DNA of 64,000 nucleotides from Polytrichum commune (GCA_950295325.1 OX485803.1:76087554-76151553); one strand, 5' to 3'. Positions 25,345 to 36,249 are shown, counted from the first letter of the stretch. Numbers and translations are program-made. Notes: generated by a model from the sequence alone, not told the origin.

Positions 25345-26420
25345 ATTTACGAACGCGCGTTCGTGACCTCAGTAACTTCTCCATGTACATCCGGCGGCCT
25401 TCGAGATCCCTCAAATGAGAGCACCCTGAGGAATATCGGTTTTGTAGGTCAAAGTACCATGTTGACTTAGGAACCTGCGCGATATACTATCACAAGAGAA
25501 CACTTGTCCATACGCACAAAATTAGCAAATCTGCAGATGATGCCTGAATCAACTCCAACAATATTTTGAACACTGAGCACCTCCATATTGTGAATTTGAT
25601 TATGTTGACTTTTGCGTACCTACCCATTTACGAACGGACGTTCGTAAATGGGTGCGACCCTGTGTTCACATCCTTCACGGACGAGCGATGAGCATATTTT
25701 TCTTGCTATTCTGTGTTCGTAAATTACTGCCATACTGATGTGCATGAATGAAGATGTGTTGCTGGATGCGTAGACAATAATGACATGTATTTACGAACGA
25801 ACGTTCGTAAATTCCCGACCATCAAGTAACAATAGATACGGGTCAAATAAGTATGTATGATCCTCGAAGGCATATTTACGAACGCACGTTCGTAAATGAC
25901 TGTCATGGATTAAGTGCATGTGACTAACCATATGAGTACCTCAATCCAGAACATGCTCTCATGTGGGATTTACGAACGCACGTTCGTAAATTACCGACCA
26001 ACAGGTACCAATAGACAAGGGTCAAATATGTATGTATGAAACTCGAAGGCATATTTACGAACGCACGTTCGTAAATAAATGCCATGGATGATGTGCATGT
26101 GACTATCCATGAGTAGCTCAATCCAAAACATGATCTCCTGTGGGATTTACGAACGCACGTTCGTAAATTACCGACCATCAGGTACCAATAGATAAGGGTC
26201 AAATATGTCTGCATGGTCCTCGAAGGCATATTTACGAACGCACGTTCGTAAATAACTGAGATGGATTACGTGCATGTGACTATCCATATGAGTAGCCCAA
26301 TCCAGAACATGCTCTCATGTGGAATTTACGAACGCGCGTTCGTAAATCCTTGCCATGTCCAGGTCCGAATCGTTTGTCTAAACCTGAAGCTCTTCATCTT
26401 TACGAACGTGCGTTCGTAAA
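25345..26420. repeat. Palindrome cluster A1: ten copies of ACGAACGNNCGTTCGT
   Basis: 16-bp cores start at 25349, 25630, 25793, 25878, 25972, 26057, 26149, 26234, 26328 and 26402. Most extend to ATTT/AAAT on either side, giving 24-bp perfect palindromes. The two central bases vary (CA, GC, GA, TG) while the arms are nearly invariant. The cluster lies immediately upstream of the putative transposase gene. Confidence 0.95.
25785..26345. repeat. ~178-bp tandem repeat, three units, two palindromes each
   Basis: Palindrome starts alternate at 85 and 92-94 bp (25793, 25878, 25972, 26057, 26149, 26234, 26328). The DNA between them repeats as well: 'ccgacca.caggtacaatag' with 'gggtcaaat' in one spacer, 'catggatta.gtgcatgtgact' and 'ctcaatccagaacatg' in the other. 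Confidence 0.85.
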
Positions 26421-26710
26421 GTTCCGGTATTTACGGTGGTATATGCGGTAGGTACAGCCTGTACTGTACCTGGGTGGTGTAGGGTTGGCGCACACGAAAT
26501 GGCTTGAGCGCGTTCGGTGAGGTCTGTAGAGCGCACACTTGCATGTGCCGCTGAAAAGAGCTTTGTTGTGGGGGGAAGAGCTTTAAGTACTTCACCCCGC
26601 TGGTTCAAAATCCCTTGGATGCTTTTTAAAAAGCAGATTCCCGCCGCCTTCTTTGACCTAACAATCTCCCATTCCATCCATGCGGAATTATATAAATAGC
26701 ATTGTCATGT
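26420..26710 (+). promoter_or_regulatory. Conserved promoter-like module with TATA box (Element A)
   Basis: About 280 bp is well conserved with 50685-50965 in Element B, including TGTAGGGTTGGCGCACA, GGGGGGAAGAGCTTTAAGTA and CCTTGGATGCT. It ends in TATATAAATAG (from about 26689). The TATA orientation points rightward, toward the long leader of the fusion gene. A bidirectional role for both genes is possible. No transcript evidence is available to me. Confidence 0.45.
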
Positions 26711-26799
26711 ATGGAACATGCCTTGCATGCACACCAACATATTGAAAATATATAAATCGGTTGCACACCTTAGTTGTGACCAAGGTCTCATCGAAATAT

Positions 26800-26951
26800 A
26801 TGTATATACGTATATATATATATATATATACACATAATGTCTAAATATGGAGATGGTTAACATTGAATATTTAATGATTTGCGACTAAGGTATGAAGTCC
26901 AAGTTAATTGACAATTGATGCCTAATAAAGTTATGAATGTCGAAGTCATAG

Positions 26952-26990
<39 letters not shown>
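26800..26990. repeat. (TA)n and (TA)n(CA)n microsatellites
   Basis: Alternating TATA runs lie near 26804-26830 and 26951-26970, the latter passing into CACACA. Confidence 0.9.
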
Positions 26991-26992
<2 letters not shown>

Positions 26993-27970
26993 CAATGAGG
27001 TCAGAGTGGCTAAGAAACATGTTGCGGACGCCCCTAAAATTATAGGTATCATATGTTTCACATCAAAAAATGACCGTAATATGGTCACCAAGTGCATGAA
27101 TACAACTAAAAAATCGGGTTAATCCATAATGGCTTGCACTAGGGTAGATTGAGGACACTATGAACTAATTATACCTAATAATATATGTAAGTTAGGTCTT
27201 CTTTCAAATGGTATCTAGGTGTGAAAATAAGGAATTAAAATGGCATGAGTAGGAAGGATTAATCAATTTGTAATGCTGCATAGTATGATAGCGTAATGAT
27301 CATTGAGACTTGAAACCATACTAGCTACCGTAACGTTGAATCATAGTTACAATTATTATGTGTTTGACGTCCTATTGGAAATTGAATTTTCGTCCACTTG
27401 TTGTAAGGGTACGGATACACATTGGTTAAATGTTTATTAGATCATTGGTGATATTTATAGTTGAATGCATTGTTCGATTGTTAGTTTAAGTTGACACATG
27501 ATTAAATGAGTTGAGGTCCTATTGGAAATAGACTTTTAGGGTTTGGGGAAATGCACTATTAATTTGGAATGGTGCATACAATAGTATGTACTTACAATTA
27601 ATATATGTTTTGCATCCTATGAGAAGGATGTGCATCATCATAGCTTAAAGTGTTGATATAAATTGAAGTCTTAAGACATGCATGTTATTATAATAAGATC
27701 GTGGATTGTGTGATGAAATTTCACTCAGAACTATTAAGGTGAAAGTGGGAATATTTGAAATTTCACTTATCACTTAAACCAAAGTTTTATCTCAAATCTA
27801 TTAATTTGGAATGTGAAATTGACAATTGCCATCATTATCAATTATTATAGTTGTTATGAACGGAATTAAGCATTCTCCATCCAACCAACATTGGTAGACC
27901 AATTTGACCTGCCCTCAGAAAACAACATGGCCACATATAAGAAAGGTTGGTAAGATAAAAAGATGCAGGG

Positions 27971-28062
27971 ATGTAGGGTTTAGGGTTTGCGGTTAGGGTT
28001 TAGGGTAAGGGTTTGGGGGTAGGGTTTAGGGGTTTAGGGTTTGTGAAAGTTGTGTATGTGGT
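27971..28062 (+). repeat. Interstitial telomere-like repeats (TTTAGGG-related)
   Basis: Degenerate tandem units of TTTAGGG with TTTGGGG and TTAGGG variants. A matching patch occurs at the equivalent position of Element B (52002-52050). Confidence 0.85.
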
Positions 28063-28583
28063 ATTTGGGTTTAGGTTTTAGATTGTTACTAGGATACATT
28101 ACACACACAAACAATATTGACTCCTCAAAAACCCTTGTAATTGCATTAACTTCATTCATCGCAAGCTCGTAGTTGATGCTAGCAAAATAGTTGACCACTC
28201 CAGAAATGCATTAGTTCAAGCTAACACCTAATATTAGAACTTGAATTGACATCCTATCGTATAGCAGCTCTGCGCAATCTCATATTATTATGAATTCTTT
28301 TTTGCATGTAATATTTATTTGAGGAACCATCGAATTAATTGAAAGATATCTAGCTCTTACATAAACTATATTTTAAAACACCATATATATATCTTTGGGG
28401 GTGGATTCTACATTGACAACCTAGGGAGTGACATGCATTGTTTATTACGAATTAACTGAGCATATTTCCCTAAAATATGTTTACAAGGAATCCAAATGTA
28501 GAGGTACTAAGGAAATAAAACGAGTAAAATTCATGTATTTGAACTAAGCTTGTCAAGTTAATGCCTTAAACGCGTCCATTACA

Positions 28584-29651
28584 TATAAATATGTCAAAGC
28601 ATGAGAATAACATGAAGGGTTCCAATATACAACCATCTCCCATCTCCCATCGCATCCCATCCCATCCCATCCCTTCCCATCACCTCCCATACCATCCCAT
28701 CCCATCTCTCTCCCAACCCTAGCCAGTGGAGTTGTGCCACGTGGCAGGTGCTGGGAAACCCTAGCGGCGCACCTACCTCCCCGCGCCCCTTCCTCTTCTC
28801 CTCATTTGTCATTTCGAGGAGAGGAGGAGCGGAGCGTTTAGAGAGCGAAGCTCTTGCTTTTTTTAGTCTTGAAGTTTTAAATTAGTTTTGTTGCAAGTTT
28901 TGAGAGATTTCAGATTGAGAGCTTGTGTGAAAGCTTTTGAGTTTGTGAAAGCTTTCATTGTGAAAGCTTTCATTGTGAAAGCTTGTGAGTTTGTGAAAGC
29001 TTTCAGTGTGAGAGTTTGTGAGTTTCAAAAGCTTGAGAGCTTGAGTAGGAAAGCTTCAGAGTTTCGGATTGAGAGCTTGAGGGTGATCTTTAGAAGCTTC
29101 AGAGTTTAAGGAAGCTTCAGAGTTGAAGCTTGAGAGTTTAAGGAAGCTTCAGAAGTGAAGCTTGAGAGTTTAGGGAAGCTTCAGAAGTGAAGCTTGAGAG
29201 TTTAGGGAAGCTTGAGAGTTTAGGGTTTGCTTAAGAGTTCAGAAGCTTGAGAGCTACAAGGTTGTGAGTTTTGTGTACATAGGAGTATACTAGGGTTTGT
29301 ATATAAGCTGTGAAGGCTTGAGGTCTGCATTAGAGAGTTATCTGAGTGTGCATTTGAAAGGCAATTGAGTGTGCAGTTGTGAGGATTTCTGGGATTTTCA
29401 GAAAGAGAAGAAGCAGGGATTGCAGTGTGCAGCATTTCAATGTAATTTGTTATCCTTTCCAACTCCTCTCACATTCTGAAAATGTTGCTTCTTGAATTCA
29501 ATTTCTTTTGTTACATGCAATGTGAACTATCACTCTTTTCTTCATGTTTCATTCTGCATCTCATTCTGCATCTCAATTGCTTTATGATTGAAGAATTGCA
29601 TCATTCTGACCAAAATTTTGCAGGCACGGCTGCAAGCAGAGTAACTAATAA
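28584..29651 (+). other. Putative 5' leader of the fusion gene, with minisatellite
   Basis: A TATAAATA at 28584-28591 could be the core promoter. From about 28890 to 29230 the DNA is a tandem array of AAGCTT-containing units ('gtgagtttgtgaaagctttc', then 'gaagcttgagagtttaggg'). A likely 28-nt non-coding exon at 29624-29651 is bounded by TTTTGCAG on its left and the donor GTGAGT on its right. Leader extent and promoter are inferred. Confidence 0.4.
28635..28710. repeat. (CCCAT)n low-complexity tract
   Basis: CCCAT-type repeats precede the GC-rich leader. A much longer tract of the same kind is at the equivalent position in Element B (52960-53185). Confidence 0.9.
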
Positions 29652-30397
29652 GTGAGTTATATACATATACGTATATATACGTATTCGTATATACACGAAT
29701 ACATATATGTACGGACATGGGATCCCAAAACCATCACATATACGAACGCTCGTTCGTAAATGGACATACACTGCATACCCACCTCCATTTACGAACGCTC
29801 GTTCGTAAATGGACATACACTGCATACCGAACCTCCATTTACGAACGTACGTTCGTAAATACGCACTCCACGTTCTTTGAGATGATCTATATTTACGAAC
29901 GCACGTTCGTAAATATACTCAAAATATCACTCAGAAAGAACCTTAACTTAAATATGAACCTCTATGAATATCTAAAGAACAAATACAATTTTGCGAACAC
30001 CAAAAGACAAATCACATGTACTTACGAAAGATAAATCAACCAAATATCCGAAAAGATAGACCAAATGGACATACTTACGAACGCACGTTCGTAAATGAAT
30101 CCAAACCTATAAAACCTATATCTTTTACGAACGATCGTTCGTAAAAATAACCAAATATATTACAAACACATTCATGACGAGTAGTCTCTTTGATCTTCAT
30201 ATCTTTTACGAACGCTCGTTCGTAAACTCAATACTAAAAATTTATATGATCTTGCAACCCCTCATTTACGAGCGAACGTTCGTAAATATAATTACATCAA
30301 TTGCAAAGACGCATTAACACTGCGTAGTCTGTGGGATATGCATGTCACTTACGAACGTTCGTTCGTAAAGTCACTAATTGTTTATATTCTGTTGCAG
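29652..30397 (+). other. 5'-UTR intron holding palindrome cluster B1 (nine copies)
   Basis: The donor GTGAGT at 29652 and the acceptor TTGCAG ending at 30397 directly precede the start ATG. Palindrome cores start at 29742, 29791, 29841, 29895, 30077, 30127, 30208, 30268 and 30351, all ACGAACGNNCGTTCGT except one with an ACGAGCG left arm at 30268. The same arrangement, intron ending in TTTGCAG immediately before the ATG, is present in Element C. Confidence 0.75.
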
Positions 30398-33300
30398 ATG
30401 GCAAGATCAAGCAGAAGCGCCATTGAGATGTTCGCGGTGAAGGTCGATGGCCTCCCAGAGTCGGTGTTAGACGATAACGGCAACGACAACTATGTCCCCA
30501 AGGAAGACTTCATGGGGGAGTGGACGGCACTGCCAGAGAAGATCGGGGACGGCCTCTTCTGCATGCGCTTCACCTACGAGCTGGAGACAAGACCGGACCA
30601 GCCCGAACAGTGGGTTCAAATGAAGACGTGGGAGATAGAGTCCATAGAGGCCCAGGGGGAGTATGTAATTCTGGACATGAAGAACAAGAAGGATCATATC
30701 AACCTCTTGTTACATTTTCAGAAAAATACCTTCTCCTACCAATACGCCACCAATAACGTAGCGGAAGATGCCAAGCACTTCGACCTGGACGGCCTCTTCT
30801 CCAAATATGCGTTGAGCCCATACTGGACTGCAAGGAAATTGAACGCCCTGGCATTGAACATCTCCAAATACAACAGTGTGGTCACTGAGGCAAACAAGAA
30901 GAAGAAGAGCCCCAGGAAACCATCCACATCAGGGGCAGGAGGATCTAGAAGTGCACCCAGGCCTGTGCCTTCCGCTAGCAGGGCGACGGAGGGCCCCAGT
31001 AGACACTCCACGCCATCGAAGAGGACAAGGGAGGAGATGGAGAAATCGGGAGTAACGGAGACCGCAGAGGTGACCTCGCCTGTCGTAATGCCCACCCCCT
31101 TGAAAAAGGGTGAGAACCCTGACGCTGTGAAGGCCACGAGGATCCTTCGAGACTTCAACAACTACTCGAAGGATTGCTGGCCCATGGGACGCCACTTCAC
31201 ATTCAACGTGGACTGCTTCAAGTGCGAGATGTCCCCCAACAAATGGGTGGTTCGCTCTCGCGAAAGCGGTGGTGTGAAGTGGCAGATAAATAATCTAATG
31301 AACAACGTCAAGTGGGACAGGCAGACCGTCTGCGTCATGCCGAAGGGGCTGACATCCCGTCCGACGGAGAAGGACTGGCCACGGATCCAGAATGGAGAGT
31401 TCTGGATCATAGACGGCCAACACAGCTTGGAGGCGTCCCAAATAATTCTCAAGGACGACAACTTCCAGCATGAGCTGAAGGAGGACTTGCGCTACTGGAA
31501 GGCGTTCTTGGTGTGGTCGGACGATTGGGACAAGCTGCGGAAGATATCCACCTTCCTCAACTCCGGCAACAAAATCAAGGCCTTCGAGGCGTTGTGGGCA
31601 GCCAACATAGTGGCTGCAAGGGACGTCTGGGTCGCCCACGGGTGCCCCCCTAAAGAAAGGGAGAACGCGAAGACGCCGTCTCCACAATGGAAGGTGAGTT
31701 TACGAACGAACGTTCGTAAATATCTTTGACATTCAAATTTTCAAGTTCTTTGACATTCAAACTTACGAACGTGCGTTCGTATTTTGTGCGTTACTGATGT
31801 TTTTCTTGCTGCAGGCATTCTGCGACGCGATGGTGGACAAGTTCTCCTCCATCGACATGAAGTCTACAACAACCAAGTCTGTCCTGGAGCTCAAGGGTGA
31901 GCTCCGCCTCATCTGTTGCAACAGGGACACTTGGGAGTTGTGGACACAATTTTTTGATGCGCACAGCTCGGGCGATCTGGTCAACCCCGACACCGAGGAG
32001 AAGTACAGCGCGGAGAAGACCGGGGAGGCCCCTCCACTACTGAGGGAGTTCTTCAGGTCCCTTCAAGGGTTAACAGAGTCCGAGTTGCAGAGGTGCGCGG
32101 TGCATCTTCTTGGGAACACTATGGGAAGAACCATCCCATACCCGAAGATATTTTTGAAGAGGCCAAGACACAAGCCCGGCACGTATTCCATCAAGGAATG
32201 GTGCGAACACCGCAAGCTGAAGACTGCTGCAATGAGGGAGTTGAGCGCCCTAATACCAGAGTACGCACTCATCCTAGCCGACGGGGACATTAATTGGGCC
32301 AGCTGGAAGATGTTCAAGGTCGACTACAACATCTCCGGACCCTCAATGCGTTGTCTTGTCAAGGAGCACGCCTCCATTTTGAAGCAGAAGGGGAACAAGA
32401 GGACAAAGAAAACCGAGACGGATCCCCAAGAGGTGGAGCAATACAAAAGCTTTTTGACGCGGAAGAGGTTGGCCACATTCGAAGGAGTGGCCAGATTTTG
32501 TCTGTTGACAAAAGGAGTGGAGAGGGTGACATTTTCCAAGTGGGACCGGACCATGAGCAGGGCCGAGGTGAGGGAGGATCGACGGGGGTGCCCATTTGCC
32601 CTGATCGATTTCAGGGGGATCCCCGGTGCGTCGAGGCAGGGGGGGAAGGACATACCTTTCTACGACCCCTTCATGGCCAAGTTCAAGGAGCACAAGTCTC
32701 CGGACATGAGGGAGCCTCACGTTTGGCTGTGGATAGTCGAGCAGGAGAAGCTCTCTGCTGTAGTCGACCTGTACGAGAAGTCGATCAAATTTGAGTACAG
32801 CATCTTCCACAGCACTTACGTGCCCGCCAAGACGGAAGGGATCGTGGCCATCAACGAGGCCAGGGGGAACAAACAGGTGGGGGCGGTCAGCCTCGTCTTC
32901 TTGACGTACAACGCGCTGCGGAATGGGCGAGCCCCTGTCAAGGCGAACACTACGTTCAAGAAGATCTACAGCATCCCCCATCCCCCTCCCAAGGATCTGC
33001 TGCAGGAGACCTTGTACACTGTCTTCCCGGCGATGGAACTCAGGTTGGAGTTCTACGTCTCCGTTTTGCAGAGCGTGGCAATAAGCGGAGAGACCGTGTA
33101 CAACGTTTGTGGCGGCAGCAAGTTCATGTACGCTGCGATGGTAAGCTCTCCAACTAATATTTACGAACGCTCGTTCGTAAAGTTCACCTCAACTTGTCTT
33201 GGGTTTGATGACATTGTTTGTCGTCGTTGATGTTTACGAACGCACGTTCGTATTTTCTAACGTATTTGCTTGAATCTCAGATGCTGGGGCTGGTCATCAA

Positions 33301-36138
33301 CAGCTTCATTGAAGCCATCGACGAGGAGGACTTCCACGTGCACAGGGCGAAGGCCTCCACGATGGACCTGGAGGACATGTCCCTCCCGAGGACGGACATC
33401 AACATGCCCGTCGACGAAGGCATGCCCGCCATGGAGACGGACGACGACGAGCCCGCGCCCTCCTACAACGTCGAGGCGATCCTCCGATCCTTGGACGTCA
33501 CTCCTCTCCGCATTTTGGCGCCGTCGGGAAATCCATCCGACGTGCAAGGGACTCCGGGTGGATACACGGGGTCGTCGGCGGGGACAACCCAAGATGTCCT
33601 CCCCGCGAGAACGTCTGGAGCAGAGGCATTCGGCACTCCCGGGGGATGCTCAACATCCGTGTCGCCCAGGCCGATCGTGGTTCCCAAGATGGAGAACCTC
33701 GACCTTCTGGACCAACGGTCCCGACCGACGTTGGACCAGTACCGCAACACGAGGCGGAGGATGAAGAAGACCCCCTACGTGGAGCTGCCTCCGGGGGCAA
33801 TCATCGAGGTCTCCGATGAGGACGAGGGCGACATGGAGATCATGGTCGAGCTGGGGGTAGACTTTGACAAAAACAAGAGGGTCAAAGAGGAGGCGTTGTC
33901 CGTCGCCGAGCTTAACGCCAAGCTCGAGCAAAAGATGAAGGAGGACATGGCGAAGGCGGCAGAGGAGAATGCCAAGAAAATGTTCGCAATTCAGGAGGAG
34001 CTGAGGCAGTCGAACGAGAAGACGGACGCCATCCTCGCCATGCTCCAGCGTATGCAGAGCTTCTCGGCGCCCCCCCAGCCGGCCTACCCCTTCACTGGAG
34101 GATACCCCTCCCAATCCCCTCCACCGGGCATGTTCACCGGAGGGCCTTCCCGCCAGCAGGCGCCCCACCCCACGCCTGTTGGCACTCCTCCGCCACCAGA
34201 GGTTCCCTCGACCACCTCCCACGATGCTGTGGCGGCGGCCATCCAGGAGGACGAGGATTTACGAACGCGCGTTCGTGAATCTTCAGGTCCTCCAGTCCTC
34301 ACCCCTCCCCCTTCAAGGGTAGGACTGCCCTCATACACCGATGCATCGTCTTTCACCGTCGTCCCCAGGGTAGTAGACAGACATGGCGATGACTCTGCGC
34401 GACACACTGACATGGTCATTGTGGAGGACACGCAGGGGAGCCCCAATGACGCACCAGGGGTGCATGGGATGGACGTGGAAGAAACCCATGCGGCGTGGAT
34501 GGAGGATGTCAGGATGGACGCGCTCGACCTGGGCGCCGAGGAAAAAGACGCGCTGCGCATCCAGGCGACACAGGCCTCTCAACCGGAGCGTGAGGCAGAG
34601 GCCATGGAGACAGAGGCGGCTGCAGCTGTGGAGGTTACGAACGCGCGTTCGTTAATCGTTGAGGAGGGACCTGCTGCTCGGTCCAGCGCCGCTACCCCTC
34701 CCCCCGATGACGAGGTAACTCTCCTCTGAGAATACCATTTTTTAACGAACGCGCGTTCGTAACCTCTCTAACATCGCGATGTTTTTCTCTTCATCGACAT
34801 CCAGTGGCCTTGCGAGAGCCCTCTTCAGCGGTCCCCCTTAGGGCCGAACAGTTTTGTAGGACACGGCATCATTTTGCCTTAGGAAAATGTGATAGACTAT
34901 CACGTGAGAAATGTAAATATTCAACGGATTAATATATGAGCCTATGTTATCTGCATCGCGTTGCTTCAAATTCTCTGCCCTCGACCCCTTCTCGTATGTT
35001 GTATATGTTGATGAGATTATGTTCATTCTTGCATACCCACCTCATTCGCGAACGCTCGTTCGTGAAAGGCTGCGACCCACTGTCCACCTCATTCGCGAAC
35101 GACCGCTCGTAAATGTACGTGTAGCCGCGCTCACGAACGACCGCTCGTAAATGTACGTGTAGCCGCGCTCACGAACGAGCGCTCGTAAATGATGCGCACC
35201 GCCCCCGCAGCCTTCATTCACGAACGCTCGTTCGCAAGTGTGCCCTTGAGCACATTTTCCTTGCACTCTCCTCACTTCCTCGTCTTTCCCCATAATGCAC
35301 CGTCTTCATTTTCTACGCAAAATTTCATTATTGGATCATAGAATTAAACTAGTCGAGTTGTTCATCACAGGACCCCCCGGAGATTGGTCGCAACCCCTCT
35401 ACCAGTGGACCTCCCACCCGGAACAAACCTTTCATCGTTTTTGACCTCAACGGGGTGTTGTGTCACACCCAACACATCCCAAGGGTCCCCACGCGTCCCT
35501 TCCGTCACCCCGACGAAAGGGACTACGACGGCGAGCTCGACACCCTCATTAACCGCAAGGCTGTCCGCGCCCGTCCCGGCTTGCGTGACTTCCTTCGCGA
35601 GGTGGTCGAGTTCGCTCACGTCATTGTGTGGAGCTCCATGGTCATGGAGAACACCGAGCCCATCGTGCACTTCTTGTTCCGCGATCTCCCGAGCCCTTGC
35701 CTCGTCCTCGGCCAAGAGGACTGCGACGAGCTGCTCGACGAGAAAGGTCAACCGGTGCCCAAGTTTGGCGGTCGGGGCGGAGGACAACAGTTCCTCAAGG
35801 TCCTCCGCTCGAGACTCTGGCGAGGCGTCCCCCGTCTGCAAGGGACGCCGCACGGGTGGTGGCCGACTCCAGAGAACACCGTCCTCATCGACGACAGCCC
35901 CACCAAGAGCGTCTTGAACCCCCCGGGCAACGTCATCTTCCCGGACACTTGGACCGGCGATAGGCAAGACACATTTTTGGTCGATAGGCTAGCCCCCTAC
36001 CTTAGAAGGCTCGTGCTCCACGCCGGTAGCATCCCATTTTTTGTTAGGTCCAACCCCTTCGGCAATGCGGCGCTAAGCCCCCGCGATAATGTATTCAAGA
36101 GCATCATGAGGCTCGCCAAACTCAATAAATTGATTTGA
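30398..36138 (+). CDS. ParB-like / degenerate methyltransferase-like / HAD phosphatase-like fusion, ~1607 aa, four exons (Element A)
   Basis: Exons 30398-31693, 31815-33140, 33281-34714 and 35371-36138 are all phase 0, with GT..AG introns. The same structure is in Element C. Exon 1 ends in a ParB/Srx-like block, FWIIDGQHSLEA (DGQHS at 339-343), as in the DGQHR/ParB nuclease fold. Exons 2-3 look like an N6/N4-type DNA methyltransferase. A VWLWIVEQE strand (about 735) is followed by a motif-I-like VYNVCGGSKFMYAAM split by the intron from MLGLVINSFIE. Where DPPY is expected there is DFRGIP, so activity is doubtful. Exon 3 is acidic and Pro-rich with a coiled coil (about 1080-1140), a SUMO-interaction-like IIEVSDEDEG and a VKEE SUMO-site motif. 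Exon 4 is HAD/NIF-like: DLNGV (1377), VWSSM, IDDSP. The coding region is GC-rich against its AT-rich surroundings. Domain names are inferred from motifs; no known plant gene came to mind. Confidence 0.7.
31694..31814 (+). repeat. Coding intron 1 with two palindromes
   Basis: A 121-bp intron whose sequence is dominated by palindromes starting at 31702 and 31764. The first begins 8 nt after the donor. Confidence 0.85.
33141..33280 (+). repeat. Coding intron 2 with two palindromes
   Basis: A 140-bp intron (GTAAGC...TCTCAG) with palindrome cores at 33163 and 33235. Confidence 0.85.
34261..34652 (+). repeat. Two palindromes inside coding exon 3
   Basis: ACGAACGCGCGTTCGT occurs exactly at 34261-34276 and 34637-34652 within the open frame. 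They are read as LRTRVRE and TNARS respectively, in the disordered part of the protein. Neither interrupts the frame. Confidence 0.9.
34715..35370 (+). repeat. Coding intron 3 with six palindromes, three in a 38-bp tandem repeat
   Basis: A 656-bp intron (GTAACT...ATCACAG). Cores start at 34744, 35048, 35095, 35133, 35171 and 35220. Those at 35095, 35133 and 35171 are 38 bp apart and sit in a tandem unit containing GTACGTGTAGCCGCGC. They carry imperfect right arms (CGCTCGT). Confidence 0.85.
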
Positions 36139-36249
36139 AATGCCTCCATGTCTTTGCTTGTATCATGTGGTTCACATTTACTAATGCTTGCTTCGTTTTT
36201 GGATGTCTTTTGTTGTTGTGATTGTTGTTGTTGTTGTTCTTGCCCATAG

